This document shows, one piece after another, positions 53,636-64,000 of a stretch of 64,000 nucleotides of DNA; the stretch's first letter is position 1, and every line of letters starts with the position of its first letter. A model generated the notes under the pieces. The model was not told the origin of the DNA. It saw only the letters and a program-made list of their open reading frames with translations, and did no database searches. Source of the DNA: Marmoricola sp. URHB0036 (GTDB lineage: Bacteria > Actinomycetota > Actinomycetes > Propionibacteriales > Nocardioidaceae). The stretch covers positions 62,001-126,000 of the forward strand of contig NZ_AUEP01000003.1 in the NCBI RefSeq assembly GCF_000426045.1, given 5' to 3'. Both the position numbers and the translations under genes were made by a program.

Positions 53636-54377
53636 CGCGGTCCACCTCGTAACGCAGGAACAGGGTGTCGTCCTCGCCCAGGACGTGTCGCAGCGAGAAG
53701 CCGGTGAGCGGCGCCCCGGGTGGGAAAACGGCGACGGGGAGCGGGTCTCCGCCCATCATGGGCGAGATGGTCAGGCACAGCTCGTCGACGTGGCCGGCGA
53801 CGACCAGCTCGCCCAGCAGGCTCGGCCCGCCCTCGCACAGCACCCGCTGCTGTCCGCGGGCCGCCAGCTGTCGGAACAGGTCGTCGGGCTGCACCGACTC
53901 CTCGCCCGCCACGAGCACCTCTGCGACCTCGCGGGCCCGGGCCAGCCGTGGGGCCGGAGCGTCGGCGCAGGTCACCACGATGGTGCGACTCTCGGGTGCA
54001 GCGTCGGCGAAGGCGCGTGAGTCCCAGTCGAGGTCGAGCGACCGCGAGACGACCGCCAGCGGCGGGGCCGGGGTCAGTCCCCGGGCCACGCGCGTCGCGC
54101 TGCGCTCCTCGCTGAGGCGGATCGGCCCGTAGCCCTCCTCGCGCACGGTGCGCGCCCCGACCAGCACGACGTCGGCGAGGGTGCGCATGTCCGCGAACAG
54201 CGCCTTGTCCGGCGCGGTCGAGAGGGCGCCGACGCGGCCCCCGACGGCGGCGCATCCGTCCAGCCCGGCGACCATGTGGGCCGTCACCCAGCACCGTCCC
54301 TCGGCCGGCGTACGGTCGACGGCGGCGTACGGCGCCAAGGCGTCCTCGACCTCGGTCCCGAGCTCGAGGAATCGCAT
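53628..54377 (-). CDS. Pyrimidine reductase-family protein (RibD C-terminal domain)
   Basis: A 249-residue RibD C-terminal-type reductase. RCWVTAHMVAGLDGCAA, VVLVGARTVREEGYGP and VLCEGGPSLLGELV are the NADPH/substrate blocks. Without a deaminase domain it may reduce a ribityl/pyrimidine-like compound. It starts at ATG 54377 and is 7 bases after serC on the same strand. It is paired with the flavin reductase-like gene. Confidence 0.85.
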   Translation of the reverse strand: MRFLELGTEVEDALAPYAAVDRTPAEGRCWVTAHMVAGLDGCAAVGGRVGALSTAPDKALFADMRTLADVVLVGARTVREEGYGPIRLSEERSATRVARGLTPAPPLAVVSRSLDLDWDSRAFADAAPESRTIVVTCADAPAPRLARAREVAEVLVAGEESVQPDDLFRQLAARGQQRVLCEGGPSLLGELVVAGHVDELCLTISPMMGGDPLPVAVFPPGAPLTGFSLRHVLGEDDTLFLRYEVDRDD

Positions 54378-54384
54378 GGGGGAC

Positions 54385-56031
<1,647 letters not shown>

Positions 56032-56050
<19 letters not shown>

Positions 56051-56823
56051 GGGCTCGGCGCCCGCCAGACCAGGGTGTGCTCCTGGTCGCTCTTCAGCCG
56101 CTCGACCGAGTTGTTGTGCCGTGGTTTCGCCCGGCGGCCCCATGCGTCGTTGCCGACCCAGGGCGGCAGCCCGAACGGCAGGTCGAGCGGCGGGATCGCC
56201 TGGTAGTCGGACTCCTTGAAGGTGGAGCCGTAGTTGGCACCACCCTGGGTGCCGTCAGGGTCGGCCGCCACAGCTGCGCGCAGGTCCGGGATCGCCGTAC
56301 GCCACTCCTCGAGCAGTGACTCGGTGTCGTGGCTGGAGGGGTGCGGCACCTTGAAGGTCGGCACGTCCGGCTTGCTGTCCCACAGGTCCAGGGCGAGGTG
56401 GGCGTTGGTGCCGAAGGCCACGATCGCCTCCAGGTCGGGCCCGGTGACCAGGTCGTAGAAGCGGTTGCGCCAGCGCAGCTGGTCGGGGTCGCTCAGCAGG
56501 GGCTGGGCCTTGCTCACCTTGCCGGGGTGGACCGCCACCGGGAAGGCGTTGACCAGGACATAGCTGCGGGTCAGCCCCACCTTCTCCAGGAAGCCCTGCA
56601 CGCGCTGGCCGGCGTCGCCCACCAGGGTGCGTCCGACGACGCGCTCGGTGGGGCCGGGGTCGGAGGCGATGCCGAGGAAGCGTGCCCTCCCGGTCAGCCG
56701 TCCCCGGTAGAACACGGGGCCCCAGTCGTACCAGAACAACGACCGGAGCTCCGGCGCAATGTCGGGCAGATCGGCGAAGTGCTGCGCCAGTGCTGCCGGC
56801 GGGCCTTTGTCGAAGGCGACCAT
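56032..56823 (-). CDS. Uracil-DNA glycosylase-superfamily protein
   Basis: A 263-residue UDG-fold protein. The first motif FLGIASDPGP is the water-activating loop, and the HPSSHD motif sits in the C-terminal third. The long C-terminal ~70 residues (FKESDYQAIPPLDLP) lie outside the core. ATG 56823 (MVAFDKGP) is used. Whether it removes uracil or acts on another base is not clear from sequence. Confidence 0.82.
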
Positions 56824-56959
56824 GGCGACCTCCCGGGAGGGTTCCGGCCCACCTTGCTCCTCGCTTCGGTCCTTGTCGAGGGTGGTCCGGTCCGGGCCGC
56901 CCAGACCTTGTCGAGGCCGTCCGGTGCGAGTAGGACGGGGTGATCGGGAAGGGGCAGCC

Positions 56960-58351
56960 ATGGCCAGCAAGGACGATCCGTTCACCACGGCCTACCTCGC
57001 GGGGATGCCGGACACGCTCGAGGGCACTGGGCCGGTCCGCCCCCGGCCGCGGACATTGCCGCGCGAGGCGATCGCGCTCGGGGGCCAGGTGATCACCCCG
57101 GACGGCGTACGCAAGGGATGGGTGCGGATCGAGGGCGGCACCGTCGCCGCCATCACCACCCGCAAGCCCACGACCGCGCTGGCGATCCAGACCGACGGCG
57201 TGATCATGCCCGGGATGCTCGACCTGCACGGCCACCCGGAGTTCAACGTCTTCGCGCCGTGGGAGCCGCCGAAGAGCTACGTCAACCGCTACTCCTGGCG
57301 GGCCAGCAAGCCCTACCAGGACCTCGTGCGCACACCGCAGAACGACCTGCTCACCCAGCTGCCGAAGGGCGTCCAGCTCAGGTACGCCGAGATCCGGGCC
57401 CTCGTCGGCGGCGTGACCGCGATCCAGGGTGCCAGCATCGTGACCCAGAAGGGCTCGCACGAGTCGATGGTGCGCAACGTCGACGGGATGATCTTCGGCG
57501 AGCACCGGGCGCGCGCGGCCATCGACCTGCCGACCAGCCTCACCGGGCGTGGCGGGCCGGAGTTCCAGAACGTGCTCGACGCGATCACGGCCGGCGAGGT
57601 CGATGCGCACTACCTTCACCTGGCGGAGGGGATGCGCGACAACGAACGCTCGCAGAAGGAGTTCGACCTGCTCGCCGACACCCTCAAGGGGTTGACCAAG
57701 GCGACGGTGATCATCCACGGCACCGCGCTGAGCCGCGACCAGCTCGGCCAGGCCGCCGACGCCGGCGCGAGGCTGGTGTGGTCACCGCAGTCCAACCTGC
57801 GCCTCTACGGCGAGACGACGCGAGCAGGCGATGCCCTCGACGTCGGGCTGCCGATGGCGCTCGGCGCCGACTGGTTGCCGTCGGGTTCGATGAGCCTGCT
57901 CGGCGAGATGAAGGTCGCGCGGCAGCAGCTCGTCGAGCAGGACCACCCGATCACCGCCGAGGACCTCGTCACGATGGTCACCTCGGGCGCGGCCGAGGTC
58001 GCGGCGCTCGGCGGCAAGCTCGGCTCGCTCGAGGTCGGCCGGGTGGCCGACCTCGTGGTGATGGCCCGCCAGGACGACGACGCCTACGAGTCGGTGTGCG
58101 AGTCGACCCCGGCCGACGTCGAGCTGGTGATGATCGGCGGCGACGTCGCCTACGGCCGCGCCGACTGGGTCACCCAGCTCGCCGCCGATGCCGCGGACCC
58201 CGACCTCGAACCGGTCCTCGCCTGGGGCCGGTCGATGCTGCTGGACACCAGCTTCGAGGTCGTCCCGGGAGGAGACCCCACCCCGCGGCTCTCCTCGATC
58301 CGGTCGTCGCTCACCAAGATCTACCCGCCGGTCGGACCCATCTGGGCCTGA
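56960..58351 (+). CDS. Amidohydrolase-family protein
   Basis: A 463-residue metal-dependent hydrolase. The metal HxH is in DLHGHPEF; a histidine follows in HYLHLAEG, VIIHGTALSRDQL and the Asp in LGADWLPSG. The C-terminal EVGRVADLVVM is the composite beta-sandwich. It looks like TrzN/S-adenosylhomocysteine-type deaminases. GGAAGGGG precedes ATG 56960. The substrate is unknown. Confidence 0.88.
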   Translation: MASKDDPFTTAYLAGMPDTLEGTGPVRPRPRTLPREAIALGGQVITPDGVRKGWVRIEGGTVAAITTRKPTTALAIQTDGVIMPGMLDLHGHPEFNVFAPWEPPKSYVNRYSWRASKPYQDLVRTPQNDLLTQLPKGVQLRYAEIRALVGGVTAIQGASIVTQKGSHESMVRNVDGMIFGEHRARAAIDLPTSLTGRGGPEFQNVLDAITAGEVDAHYLHLAEGMRDNERSQKEFDLLADTLKGLTKATVIIHGTALSRDQLGQAADAGARLVWSPQSNLRLYGETTRAGDALDVGLPMALGADWLPSGSMSLLGEMKVARQQLVEQDHPITAEDLVTMVTSGAAEVAALGGKLGSLEVGRVADLVVMARQDDDAYESVCESTPADVELVMIGGDVAYGRADWVTQLAADAADPDLEPVLAWGRSMLLDTSFEVVPGGDPTPRLSSIRSSLTKIYPPVGPIWA

Positions 58352-58425
58352 CCCCTCTTCTCCTAAATGCGGACATATCGGTCAGATTTTGCCTACCCTC
58401 GTGCCACCGACGGAGGGGACCACCG

Positions 58426-59106
58426 ATGCTGCACGCCACGAGGCGACTCCTGCTGCCACTGCTCGCGGCGGTGGCCTGCCTGCTGCTGGTCGGCACGGCC
58501 CGGGCGGAGACGACTCCGGTGGAGCCGTATGCGTCCTACCAGCCCCAGACCGCGTGCGCACCGAAGGCCAAGCCCGGGACCGTGGCGCTGGGGCACTGGC
58601 TGGTCAGGACCTACGGCGGTGGCTTCGGCCGGATCTCCGAGACCTGCAGGGGCAGGTCGGTCTCCGAGCACAAGGAGGGGCGCGCCTTCGACTGGTCGCT
58701 GAACGCCCTGAAGACCGGTGACCGGACCCGTGCGCAGCGCTTCCTGCGGGCAGCGTTCGCGACCGGTCCGTCCGGCGAGCCGGCCGAGCTGGCCCGTCGG
58801 ATGGGGATCATGTACGTGATCTGGAACGACCACATCTATGCGTCGTACGACCAGTTCCGCGTGCGGGCCTACCGCAGCTCGAGCTGCAAGACGCTCGCGA
58901 CGTGCTCGAATACGCTGCGACACCGCGACCACATGCACATCTCGCTGATCCGGCCGGGCGGTGCCGGTCGGACGAGCTGGTACGTCGGCCGGGTGCCCGC
59001 CGCGCGCGTGCGTCAGGCGACGGGCTCTTCGGAGGCGTCGGTGTCGCCCCAGGCATCGTTCCAGCCCTCGATGTCGCTGGCCGGTCGCTCGCCGGGTCCG
59101 ACGTAG
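58426..59106 (+). CDS. Secreted LAS-type peptidase-like protein
   Basis: A 226-residue exported protein with signal peptide ~1-27. Metal-site motifs SEHKEGRAFDW and RDHMHISL fit the LAS (D-Ala-D-Ala peptidase/lysostaphin) fold, so peptidoglycan is a likely target. ATG 58426 has GGAGGGG upstream. The last ~31 residues are Ser-rich and are encoded antisense to the citrate synthase end (59013-59106), an unusual 94-base overlap. Confidence 0.82.
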   Translation: MLHATRRLLLPLLAAVACLLLVGTARAETTPVEPYASYQPQTACAPKAKPGTVALGHWLVRTYGGGFGRISETCRGRSVSEHKEGRAFDWSLNALKTGDRTRAQRFLRAAFATGPSGEPAELARRMGIMYVIWNDHIYASYDQFRVRAYRSSSCKTLATCSNTLRHRDHMHISLIRPGGAGRTSWYVGRVPAARVRQATGSSEASVSPQASFQPSMSLAGRSPGPT

Positions 59107-60143
59107 ATGGCCGACGGGCGGATCAGTCGACCGGTCGTCTTCTGCTCCAGGATGTGGGCCGACCAGCCGCCGGTGCGGGCGCAGGTGAACATCGAGGTGA
59201 ACATGTTGGCGGGGACCTCGGCGAAGTCGAGCACGATCGCTGCCCAGAACTCCACGTTGGTCTCGAGCACGCGGTCGGGACGACGCTCCTTGAGCTCGGC
59301 GAGCGCGGCCTTCTCGAGCTGCTCGGCCACCTCGTAGCGCGGGGCGTTCAGCTCCTTCGCCGTGCGACGCAGGACGCGGGCGCGCGGGTCCTCGGCGCGG
59401 TAGACGCGGTGCCCGAAGCCCATCAGCCGCTCGCCGTCGTCGAGCAGCTTCTTGACGTAGGCCTCGGCGTCGCCGCTCTTCTCGACGTCCTCGATCATGC
59501 CGAGGACGCGCGAGGGGGCGCCGCCGTGGAGCGGGCCGCTCATCGCGCCGATGGCGCCGGAGAACGCGGCGGCCACGTCGGCGCCGGTGGAGGTGATGAC
59601 GCGGGCGGTGAAGGTGGAGGCGTTCATGCCGTGCTCGGCGGCCGAGCTCCAGTAGGCGTCGATCGCCTTGACGTGGGCCGGGTCGGCCTCTCCGCGCCAG
59701 CGGATCAGGAACTTCTCGGCGAGCGTGCCGCCCTTGTCGACCTCGCTCTGCGGTACGACGTTCTTGCCGAGGCCGCGTGCGGACTGGGCGGCGTACGACA
59801 GCACCATCACGGCGACGCGGGACAGGTCGAGGCGGGCCTGCTCGTCGGAGATGTCGTAGGTCTGACCCATCCCGAGCATCGGCGCGAGCATCGCGACGGA
59901 GGCCTGGACGTCGGCGCGGACGTCGCCGGTGTGGATCGCGATGTTGTAGGGCTCGGCCGGCGGGAGGCCGGGCTCGTACTTCCCGTCGACCAGCAGTCCC
60001 CAGACCTTCTCGAAGGGGATCCGCCCGACGATGTCCTCGATGTCGACGCCGCGGTAGCGGAGGGCGGACCCTTCCTTGTCGGGTTCGGCGATCTGTGTCT
60101 CGAACGCGACGACGCCTTCGAGCCCGTGATGTACCTCAGTCAT
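59013..60143 (-). CDS. Citrate synthase 2
   Basis: Condenses acetyl-CoA with oxaloacetate. At 376 aa it is the shorter type II form (CitA-like). Active-site blocks are SGPLHGGAPSRV, GFGHRVYRAEDPRARVL and NVEFWAAIVLD. The start MTEVHHGLEGV is typical; MPLMTEV at 60152 is also possible. It is divergent from pdxH, a pairing seen in other actinobacteria. A methylcitrate role cannot be excluded. Confidence 0.9.
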   Translation of the reverse strand: MTEVHHGLEGVVAFETQIAEPDKEGSALRYRGVDIEDIVGRIPFEKVWGLLVDGKYEPGLPPAEPYNIAIHTGDVRADVQASVAMLAPMLGMGQTYDISDEQARLDLSRVAVMVLSYAAQSARGLGKNVVPQSEVDKGGTLAEKFLIRWRGEADPAHVKAIDAYWSSAAEHGMNASTFTARVITSTGADVAAAFSGAIGAMSGPLHGGAPSRVLGMIEDVEKSGDAEAYVKKLLDDGERLMGFGHRVYRAEDPRARVLRRTAKELNAPRYEVAEQLEKAALAELKERRPDRVLETNVEFWAAIVLDFAEVPANMFTSMFTCARTGGWSAHILEQKTTGRLIRPSAIYVGPGERPASDIEGWNDAWGDTDASEEPVA

Positions 60144-60209
60144 GAGGGGCATTCTGCACTGTGGGCCTTGATCGGGATACACCGCGTTCACGCAAGTAGG
60201 TTGAGTCTC

Positions 60210-60866
60210 ATGTCGTCCACACCCGACCCTGACGCGCTCGCCGCACTTCGTCGCGAGTACGGCGACGCCGGTCTCGACGACCCGGACCTCAGCGCCGATC
60301 CGGTCGCGATGTTCCGCCGCTGGATGCACGACACGGTGGTGGCCGGCCTGCACGAGCCCAACGCCATGGTGGTCTCCACCGTCTCCGCGCAGGGCCGTCC
60401 GTCGTCGCGGATGGTGCTGCTCAAGGGGATCGACGAGCGCGGCTTCGTCTTCTACTCCAACTACGACTCGCGCAAGGGCCAGGAGCTCGCGGGCAACCCG
60501 CACGTCGCGCTGCTCTTCCCGTGGCACGACCTGCAGCGCCAGGTCCGGGTCGAGGGCCGCGCCGAGCAGGTCCGGGAGGAGGAGAGTGCGGCGTACTTCG
60601 GCACCCGGCCGCGCGCCTCCCAGCTCGGCGCCTGGGCATCCCCCCAGTCGAACGAGGTGCCGACACGAGACGAGCTCGAGGAGCGGTACGCCGAGATGGA
60701 GGCACGCTTCGGGTCCGGCGACGTGCCCCTCCCGCCGAACTGGGGCGGCTACCGGGTCCACCCGGAGGTCGTCGAGTTCTGGCAGGGCCGCCGTGGCCGG
60801 ATGCACGACCGGCTCGTCTACCGGCGTACGGGGGAGGGCTGGGAGACGGTGCGGCTGGCGCCGTAG
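60210..60866 (+). CDS. pdxH: Pyridoxamine 5'-phosphate oxidase
   Basis: Oxidises PNP/PMP to PLP with FMN. The 218 aa are standard. SSRMVLLKGID, YSNYDSRKGQEL, SQLGAWASPQS and the C-terminal FWQGRRGRMHDRL.Y show FMN- and PLP-binding residues intact. ATG 60210 follows a TAGGTT -10-like box by 7 bases, so it is probably leaderless. A strong hairpin follows the stop. Confidence 0.94.
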   Translation: MSSTPDPDALAALRREYGDAGLDDPDLSADPVAMFRRWMHDTVVAGLHEPNAMVVSTVSAQGRPSSRMVLLKGIDERGFVFYSNYDSRKGQELAGNPHVALLFPWHDLQRQVRVEGRAEQVREEESAAYFGTRPRASQLGAWASPQSNEVPTRDELEERYAEMEARFGSGDVPLPPNWGGYRVHPEVVEFWQGRRGRMHDRLVYRRTGEGWETVRLAP

Positions 60867-60872
60867 GGCCGT

Positions 60873-60900
60873 CGGTTTCCCCGGGCACCCGGGGAAACCG
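60873..60900. terminator. GTTTCCCCGGG hairpin after pdxH
   Basis: A perfect 13-bp stem, CGGTTTCCCCGGG (60873-60885) with its complement (60888-60900), begins 6 bases past the pdxH stop. It is the first half of the two-hairpin element. Confidence 0.7.
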
Positions 60901-60955
60901 GAGCCGGGCGGCCGATACTTCGGCCCCCCGCCTCCAGTTCTGCCCGCCAGCCCTG
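60873..60955. repeat. Two-hairpin intergenic element, copy B
   Basis: Hairpin 1 (above), then hairpin 2 GGCCGA-tact-TCGGCC (60910-60925), then the tail GCCTCCAGTTCTGCCCGCCAG. It matches copy A in layout and tail, with different paired bases in stem 2. Confidence 0.6.
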
Positions 60956-60987
60956 TCCGTTGTGTCCTCGGATCACGATAAAACAGG

Positions 60988-61016
60988 TTGTGAGTGAGTA
61001 CTCACTCACTTATGCT
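60988..61016 (+). promoter_or_regulatory. TetR promoter with 20-bp palindrome
   Basis: TTGTGA (-35, 60988-60993), exactly 17 bases, then TATGCT (-10, 61011-61016). The perfect palindrome GTGAGTGAGT/ACTCACTCAC (60990-61009) overlaps the -35 and fills almost all of the spacer. The GTG start lies 7 bases past the -10, so the message is probably leaderless and self-repressed. Confidence 0.85.
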
Positions 61017-61023
61017 GTACGAC

Positions 61024-61638
61024 GTGTCTCCTCGTGCCACCTCCATGTCGCCGGACGACCGTCGCAAGGCGATCGTCACGGCGCTCGTCCCGCTGCTCGT
61101 CGAGCGCGGGGGAGAGGTGACCACCCGCGAGATCGCGCAGGCGGCCGGCATTGCTGAGGGCACGATCTTCCGGGTCTTCCCCGACAAGAAGAGCCTGCTG
61201 ATGGCCGCGGCGGAGGAGGCAATCAACCCCGCCGGCGGCCAGGAGCTGTTCGACAAGGCGATGGCCGACGTCACCGACCTGCGCGACCAGATCGTGCTCG
61301 CCGCGCAGCGGGTGCTCGACCGGATGCTGCTGACCATGTCGGTGATGGTGGCTGTGCGCCCGCACCTGATCCAGGCCTTCCACGAGGACCCCGACAGCAA
61401 GAAGCACATGGGCCCGCCCGCGTTCGTGCTCAAGGCGCAGGAAGACCTCCACCTCCGGCTGACAGGGGTCTTCGAGCCCCACCGCGACGAGCTCGCAGTG
61501 GAGCCCGAGGTCGCAGCCACCGCCCTGCGCAGCCTGATCTTCGGCGCGAGCCGACCCGAGCTCGGGATGAAGGCCGTGCTCACTGCTGACCAGATCGCCG
61601 ACATCGTTCTCGGCGGGGTCCTGAGGAGGGATTCCTAG
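61024..61638 (+). CDS. TetR-family transcriptional regulator
   Basis: A repressor of about 204 aa. VTTREIAQAAGIAEGTIFRVFPDKKSLL (shown only for the helix-turn-helix) is at ~35-62. The rest is the ligand-binding helical domain. GTG 61024 is used because it sits at the predicted leaderless start; an ATG 30 bases earlier lies in the operator. Its stop overlaps the ABC exporter start by one base, so it most likely controls that exporter. Confidence 0.92.
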   Translation: MSPRATSMSPDDRRKAIVTALVPLLVERGGEVTTREIAQAAGIAEGTIFRVFPDKKSLLMAAAEEAINPAGGQELFDKAMADVTDLRDQIVLAAQRVLDRMLLTMSVMVAVRPHLIQAFHEDPDSKKHMGPPAFVLKAQEDLHLRLTGVFEPHRDELAVEPEVAATALRSLIFGASRPELGMKAVLTADQIADIVLGGVLRRDS

Positions 61639-63374
61639 TGCTACTCAAACTGCTGAAGGAGCGGCTCAAGCCCTACAAGAACCTGCTGGCCGCCGTGGTG
61701 GTCTTCCAGTTCATCGGCGTGGTCGCGATGCTCTACCTGCCCAGCCTCAACGCCGACATCATCGACAAGGGCGTGGCCGTCGGCGACACCAGCTACATCA
61801 TCCGCACCGGCGCGATGATGCTCGGCGTCACGCTGCTGCAGGTCGTCTGCTCGGTCAGCGCCGTCTGGTTCGGGGCGCGTACGTCGATGAGCCTCGGTCG
61901 TGACCTCCGCACGGCACTGTTCCAACGGGTCGGCACCTTCTCGACCCGCGAGGTGCAGGAGTTCGGCGCGCCCTCGCTCATCACCCGCGGCACCAACGAC
62001 GTCACGCAGGTGCAGATGCTCGTGCTGATGGCCTGCACCATCGCGGTGTCCGCGCCGATCATGATGGTCGGCGGCGTCTTCATGGCACTGCGCGAGGACT
62101 TCGGGCTCGGCTGGATCCTGGCCATCGTGGTGCCGGCGCTGTTCCTCAGCGTCGGCCTGGTGGTCAGCCAGATGGTGCCGAACTTCCGCAAGATGCAGGC
62201 CCGCATCGACGAGGTCAACCGCGTGCTCCGCGAGCAGATCACCGGCATCAGGGTGGTGCGGGCGTTCGTGCGCGAGCGCCACGAGGCCGGCCGATTCGGG
62301 CACGCCAACGACGAGCTGACCGACGTCGCCGTGCGCGCCGGCCGGTGGCTCGCGACGATGTTCCCGCTGGTGATGCTGGTGGTGAACGTGTCCAGCGTCG
62401 CGGTCATCTGGTTCGGCGGACACCGCGTCGACAACGGGCAGATGCAGATCGGCGCGCTGACGGCGTTCCTCTCCTACCTGATGCAGATCCTCATGTCGGT
62501 GATGATGGCGACCTTCATGCTGATGATGGTGCCGCGGGCCTCGGTCTGCGGCGACCGCATCACCGAGGTGCTGGACACGCACACCTCGGTGCCTCCGCCG
62601 GAGGATCCCGAGCTCCCCGACCCCGAGCGCCGCGGATGGCTCGACCTCGAGGACGTCACCTTCTCCTACCCGGGCGCCGAGTCGCCCGTGCTCAGCGACG
62701 TCACCTTCTCTGCGCGTCCCGGTCAGACGGTGGCCGTGATCGGGTCGACCGGTGCCGGCAAGTCGACCCTGGTCAACCTGGTCCCGCGGCTGTTCGACGC
62801 CACCACTGGTGTCGTGAGCGTGGGCGGTTCCGACGTACGCCGGGTCGAGCCGGAGGCGCTCTGGGCCCAGATCGGGCTGGTGCCTCAGAAGGCGTACCTG
62901 TTCTCCGGCACGATCCGCAGCAACCTCCTGCACGGCAAGCCCGACGCCACCGAGGACGAGATCTGGGCGGCCCTGGAGACCGCCCAGGCGCGCGACTTCG
63001 TCGAGGCGCTGGCCGACGGGTTGGACGCTTCGGTCAACCAGGGCGGCACCAACTTCTCCGGCGGCCAGCGCCAGCGCCTCGCCATCGCGCGCGCCCTGAT
63101 CCGGAGGCCGGGGATCTACCTGTTCGACGACTCGTTCTCGGCCCTCGACCTGGCCACCGACGCCCGGCTGCGGGCGGCGCTGCGGCCGATCACGACCGAC
63201 GCGACGACGATCATCGTGGCGCAGCGGGTGACCACGATCATGGATGCTGACCTGATCCTGGTCCTCGAGGACGGCCGGGTCGTCGGCCGCGGCACCCACC
63301 AGGAGCTGCTCGAGGACTGCACCACCTACCAGGAGATCGTCACCTCCCAGATGACCGCGGAGGAGGCGGCATGA
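61638..63374 (+). CDS. ABC exporter half-transporter 1 (TMD-NBD)
   Basis: A 578-residue fused permease-ATPase. Six membrane segments in residues ~15-310, then the nucleotide-binding domain: IGSTGAGKST, Q-loop region, FSGGQRQR signature and LFDDSFSALD. The Glu after Walker B is replaced (DDSFSALD), as in the degenerate site of heterodimeric exporters. GTG start overlaps the TetR stop. It likely pairs with the next gene for drug or lipid export. Confidence 0.92.
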   Translation: MLLKLLKERLKPYKNLLAAVVVFQFIGVVAMLYLPSLNADIIDKGVAVGDTSYIIRTGAMMLGVTLLQVVCSVSAVWFGARTSMSLGRDLRTALFQRVGTFSTREVQEFGAPSLITRGTNDVTQVQMLVLMACTIAVSAPIMMVGGVFMALREDFGLGWILAIVVPALFLSVGLVVSQMVPNFRKMQARIDEVNRVLREQITGIRVVRAFVRERHEAGRFGHANDELTDVAVRAGRWLATMFPLVMLVVNVSSVAVIWFGGHRVDNGQMQIGALTAFLSYLMQILMSVMMATFMLMMVPRASVCGDRITEVLDTHTSVPPPEDPELPDPERRGWLDLEDVTFSYPGAESPVLSDVTFSARPGQTVAVIGSTGAGKSTLVNLVPRLFDATTGVVSVGGSDVRRVEPEALWAQIGLVPQKAYLFSGTIRSNLLHGKPDATEDEIWAALETAQARDFVEALADGLDASVNQGGTNFSGGQRQRLAIARALIRRPGIYLFDDSFSALDLATDARLRAALRPITTDATTIIVAQRVTTIMDADLILVLEDGRVVGRGTHQELLEDCTTYQEIVTSQMTAEEAA

Positions 63375-64000
63375 GCGAGGACACCGACACCACTCGCACC
63401 CCGCCGGCCACCGGCGCGGTCAAGGACAAGCAGGCCGGCTTCCAGGCCACCGAACGCATCGAGGCGCCCCAGGGCGGTCCCGGTCGCGGCCCGATGGGCG
63501 GCGGCATGGTCGGGCAGAAGGCGATGACCTTCGGTCCGTCGGCCAAACGGCTGATCGCCCGGATGCGGCCCGACCGCGCCAAGGCGTTCATGGTCGTCGT
63601 CCTCGGTGTCTCCAGCGTGGGGCTGATGTCGATCGGGCCGCGCATCCTCGGGCACGCGACCGACCTCGTCTTCTCGGGCCTGTTCAGCCGCAGCATCCCG
63701 GCCGGCGTCACGCAGGCGGAGTTCGTGGAGGACCTGCGTGCGCGTGGCGACGACACCCTCGCCGGCATGCTCGCCCACATGGATCACGTCGTCCCCGGCC
63801 AGGGCGTCGACTTCTCGGCCGTCGGCGACGTGCTGATGATGGTGCTGCTCGTGTACGCCGCCGCCGCCGTACTCGGCTGGTTGCAGGGCATGGTGCTCAA
63901 CCGCGTCGTGCAGAACACCGTCTACCGGATGCGCCAGGACGTCGAGGACAAGATCAACCGACTGCCGCTGAACTACTTCGACCGCTCACCGCGCGGCGAG
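63371..64000 (+). CDS. ABC exporter half-transporter 2 (truncated by window edge)
   Basis: Start of the partner half-transporter; only the first 210 codons are present. A Gly/Pro-rich cytoplasmic leader (~1-55) precedes the first membrane segments (AFMVVVLGVSSVGLMSIGPRIL) and a long first extracellular loop. YRMRQDVEDKINRLPLNYFD marks the coupling helix region. The ATG overlaps the previous stop by 4 bases. Confidence 0.88.
   Translation, partial: MSEDTDTTRTPPATGAVKDKQAGFQATERIEAPQGGPGRGPMGGGMVGQKAMTFGPSAKRLIARMRPDRAKAFMVVVLGVSSVGLMSIGPRILGHATDLVFSGLFSRSIPAGVTQAEFVEDLRARGDDTLAGMLAHMDHVVPGQGVDFSAVGDVLMMVLLVYAAAAVLGWLQGMVLNRVVQNTVYRMRQDVEDKINRLPLNYFDRSPRGE

Overview
The window reads as chromosomal DNA from a high-GC actinobacterium, most like Nocardioides/Nocardioidaceae. 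The evidence is very GC-rich third codon positions, many GTG and TTG starts, ATGA-type stop/start overlaps, several probable leaderless transcripts, an XPB helicase next to its WYL/XPB-N-like partner, and actinobacterial families such as DUF3027, DUF2530, SigE-family ECF and DUF222-HNH. The genus is an inference. I saw no rRNA, tRNA, CRISPR array, phage or transposase gene. Coding density is high. The only gene-poor stretches over 300 bp are the two repeat arrays that flank a DUF222-HNH gene.

Layout. 37-4567: form II CO dehydrogenase-like molybdenum hydroxylase operon (S, L, M subunits and a CoxG-like SRPBCC protein). 4642-7966: MacB/FtsX-type ABC exporter. 8054-11544: GntR regulator, a small protein, a CutC-like protein and a secreted tripeptidyl-aminopeptidase-like hydrolase. 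17812-11551 (minus strand): XPB-associated WYL protein, racemase, small chaperone-like protein, XPB helicase and serA. 17840-21439: a DUF2848 protein and two MHS-type MFS transporters. 21441-23797: a GGCT-like protein and an ECF sigma factor operon with two related exported proteins. 23852-27916: a KstR-type operator in front of an SDR, an acyl-CoA ligase and a DUF885 peptidase-like protein. 28416-29864: MFS transporter.

29894-38105 is one carbohydrate locus: LacI regulator with a perfect 16-bp operator, sugar ABC importer (lipoprotein and two permeases), a large secreted protein of unrecognised family, a GH130 phosphorylase and an AGE-family isomerase/epimerase. Together these suggest import and phosphorolytic breakdown of a beta-mannoside. 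38038-41284 holds a DinB/pentapeptide protein and then the DUF222-HNH gene bracketed by inverted arrays of about 260-280-bp repeats.

41319-46985: a HAD-LarE fusion, cold-shock protein, membrane proteins, an MFS transporter, DUF3027, a DHFR-like protein and DUF2530. 46986-53126: purine permease, then a tightly overlapping MarR/MFS/28-residue membrane peptide/methyltransferase/exported protein/macrodomain operon. 53123-60866: flavin reductase, RibD-like reductase, serC, GNAT, UDG-like, amidohydrolase, LAS-type secreted peptidase-like protein, citrate synthase and pdxH. 61024-64000: TetR regulator with a 20-bp palindromic operator, driving a two-gene ABC exporter whose second gene runs off the window.

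Regulatory themes: several regulators appear to control their own operons through palindromes in the core promoter. A structured intergenic element (two hairpins with changed but still paired stem bases) recurs after the purine permease and after pdxH, and a related single hairpin follows the GntR gene.
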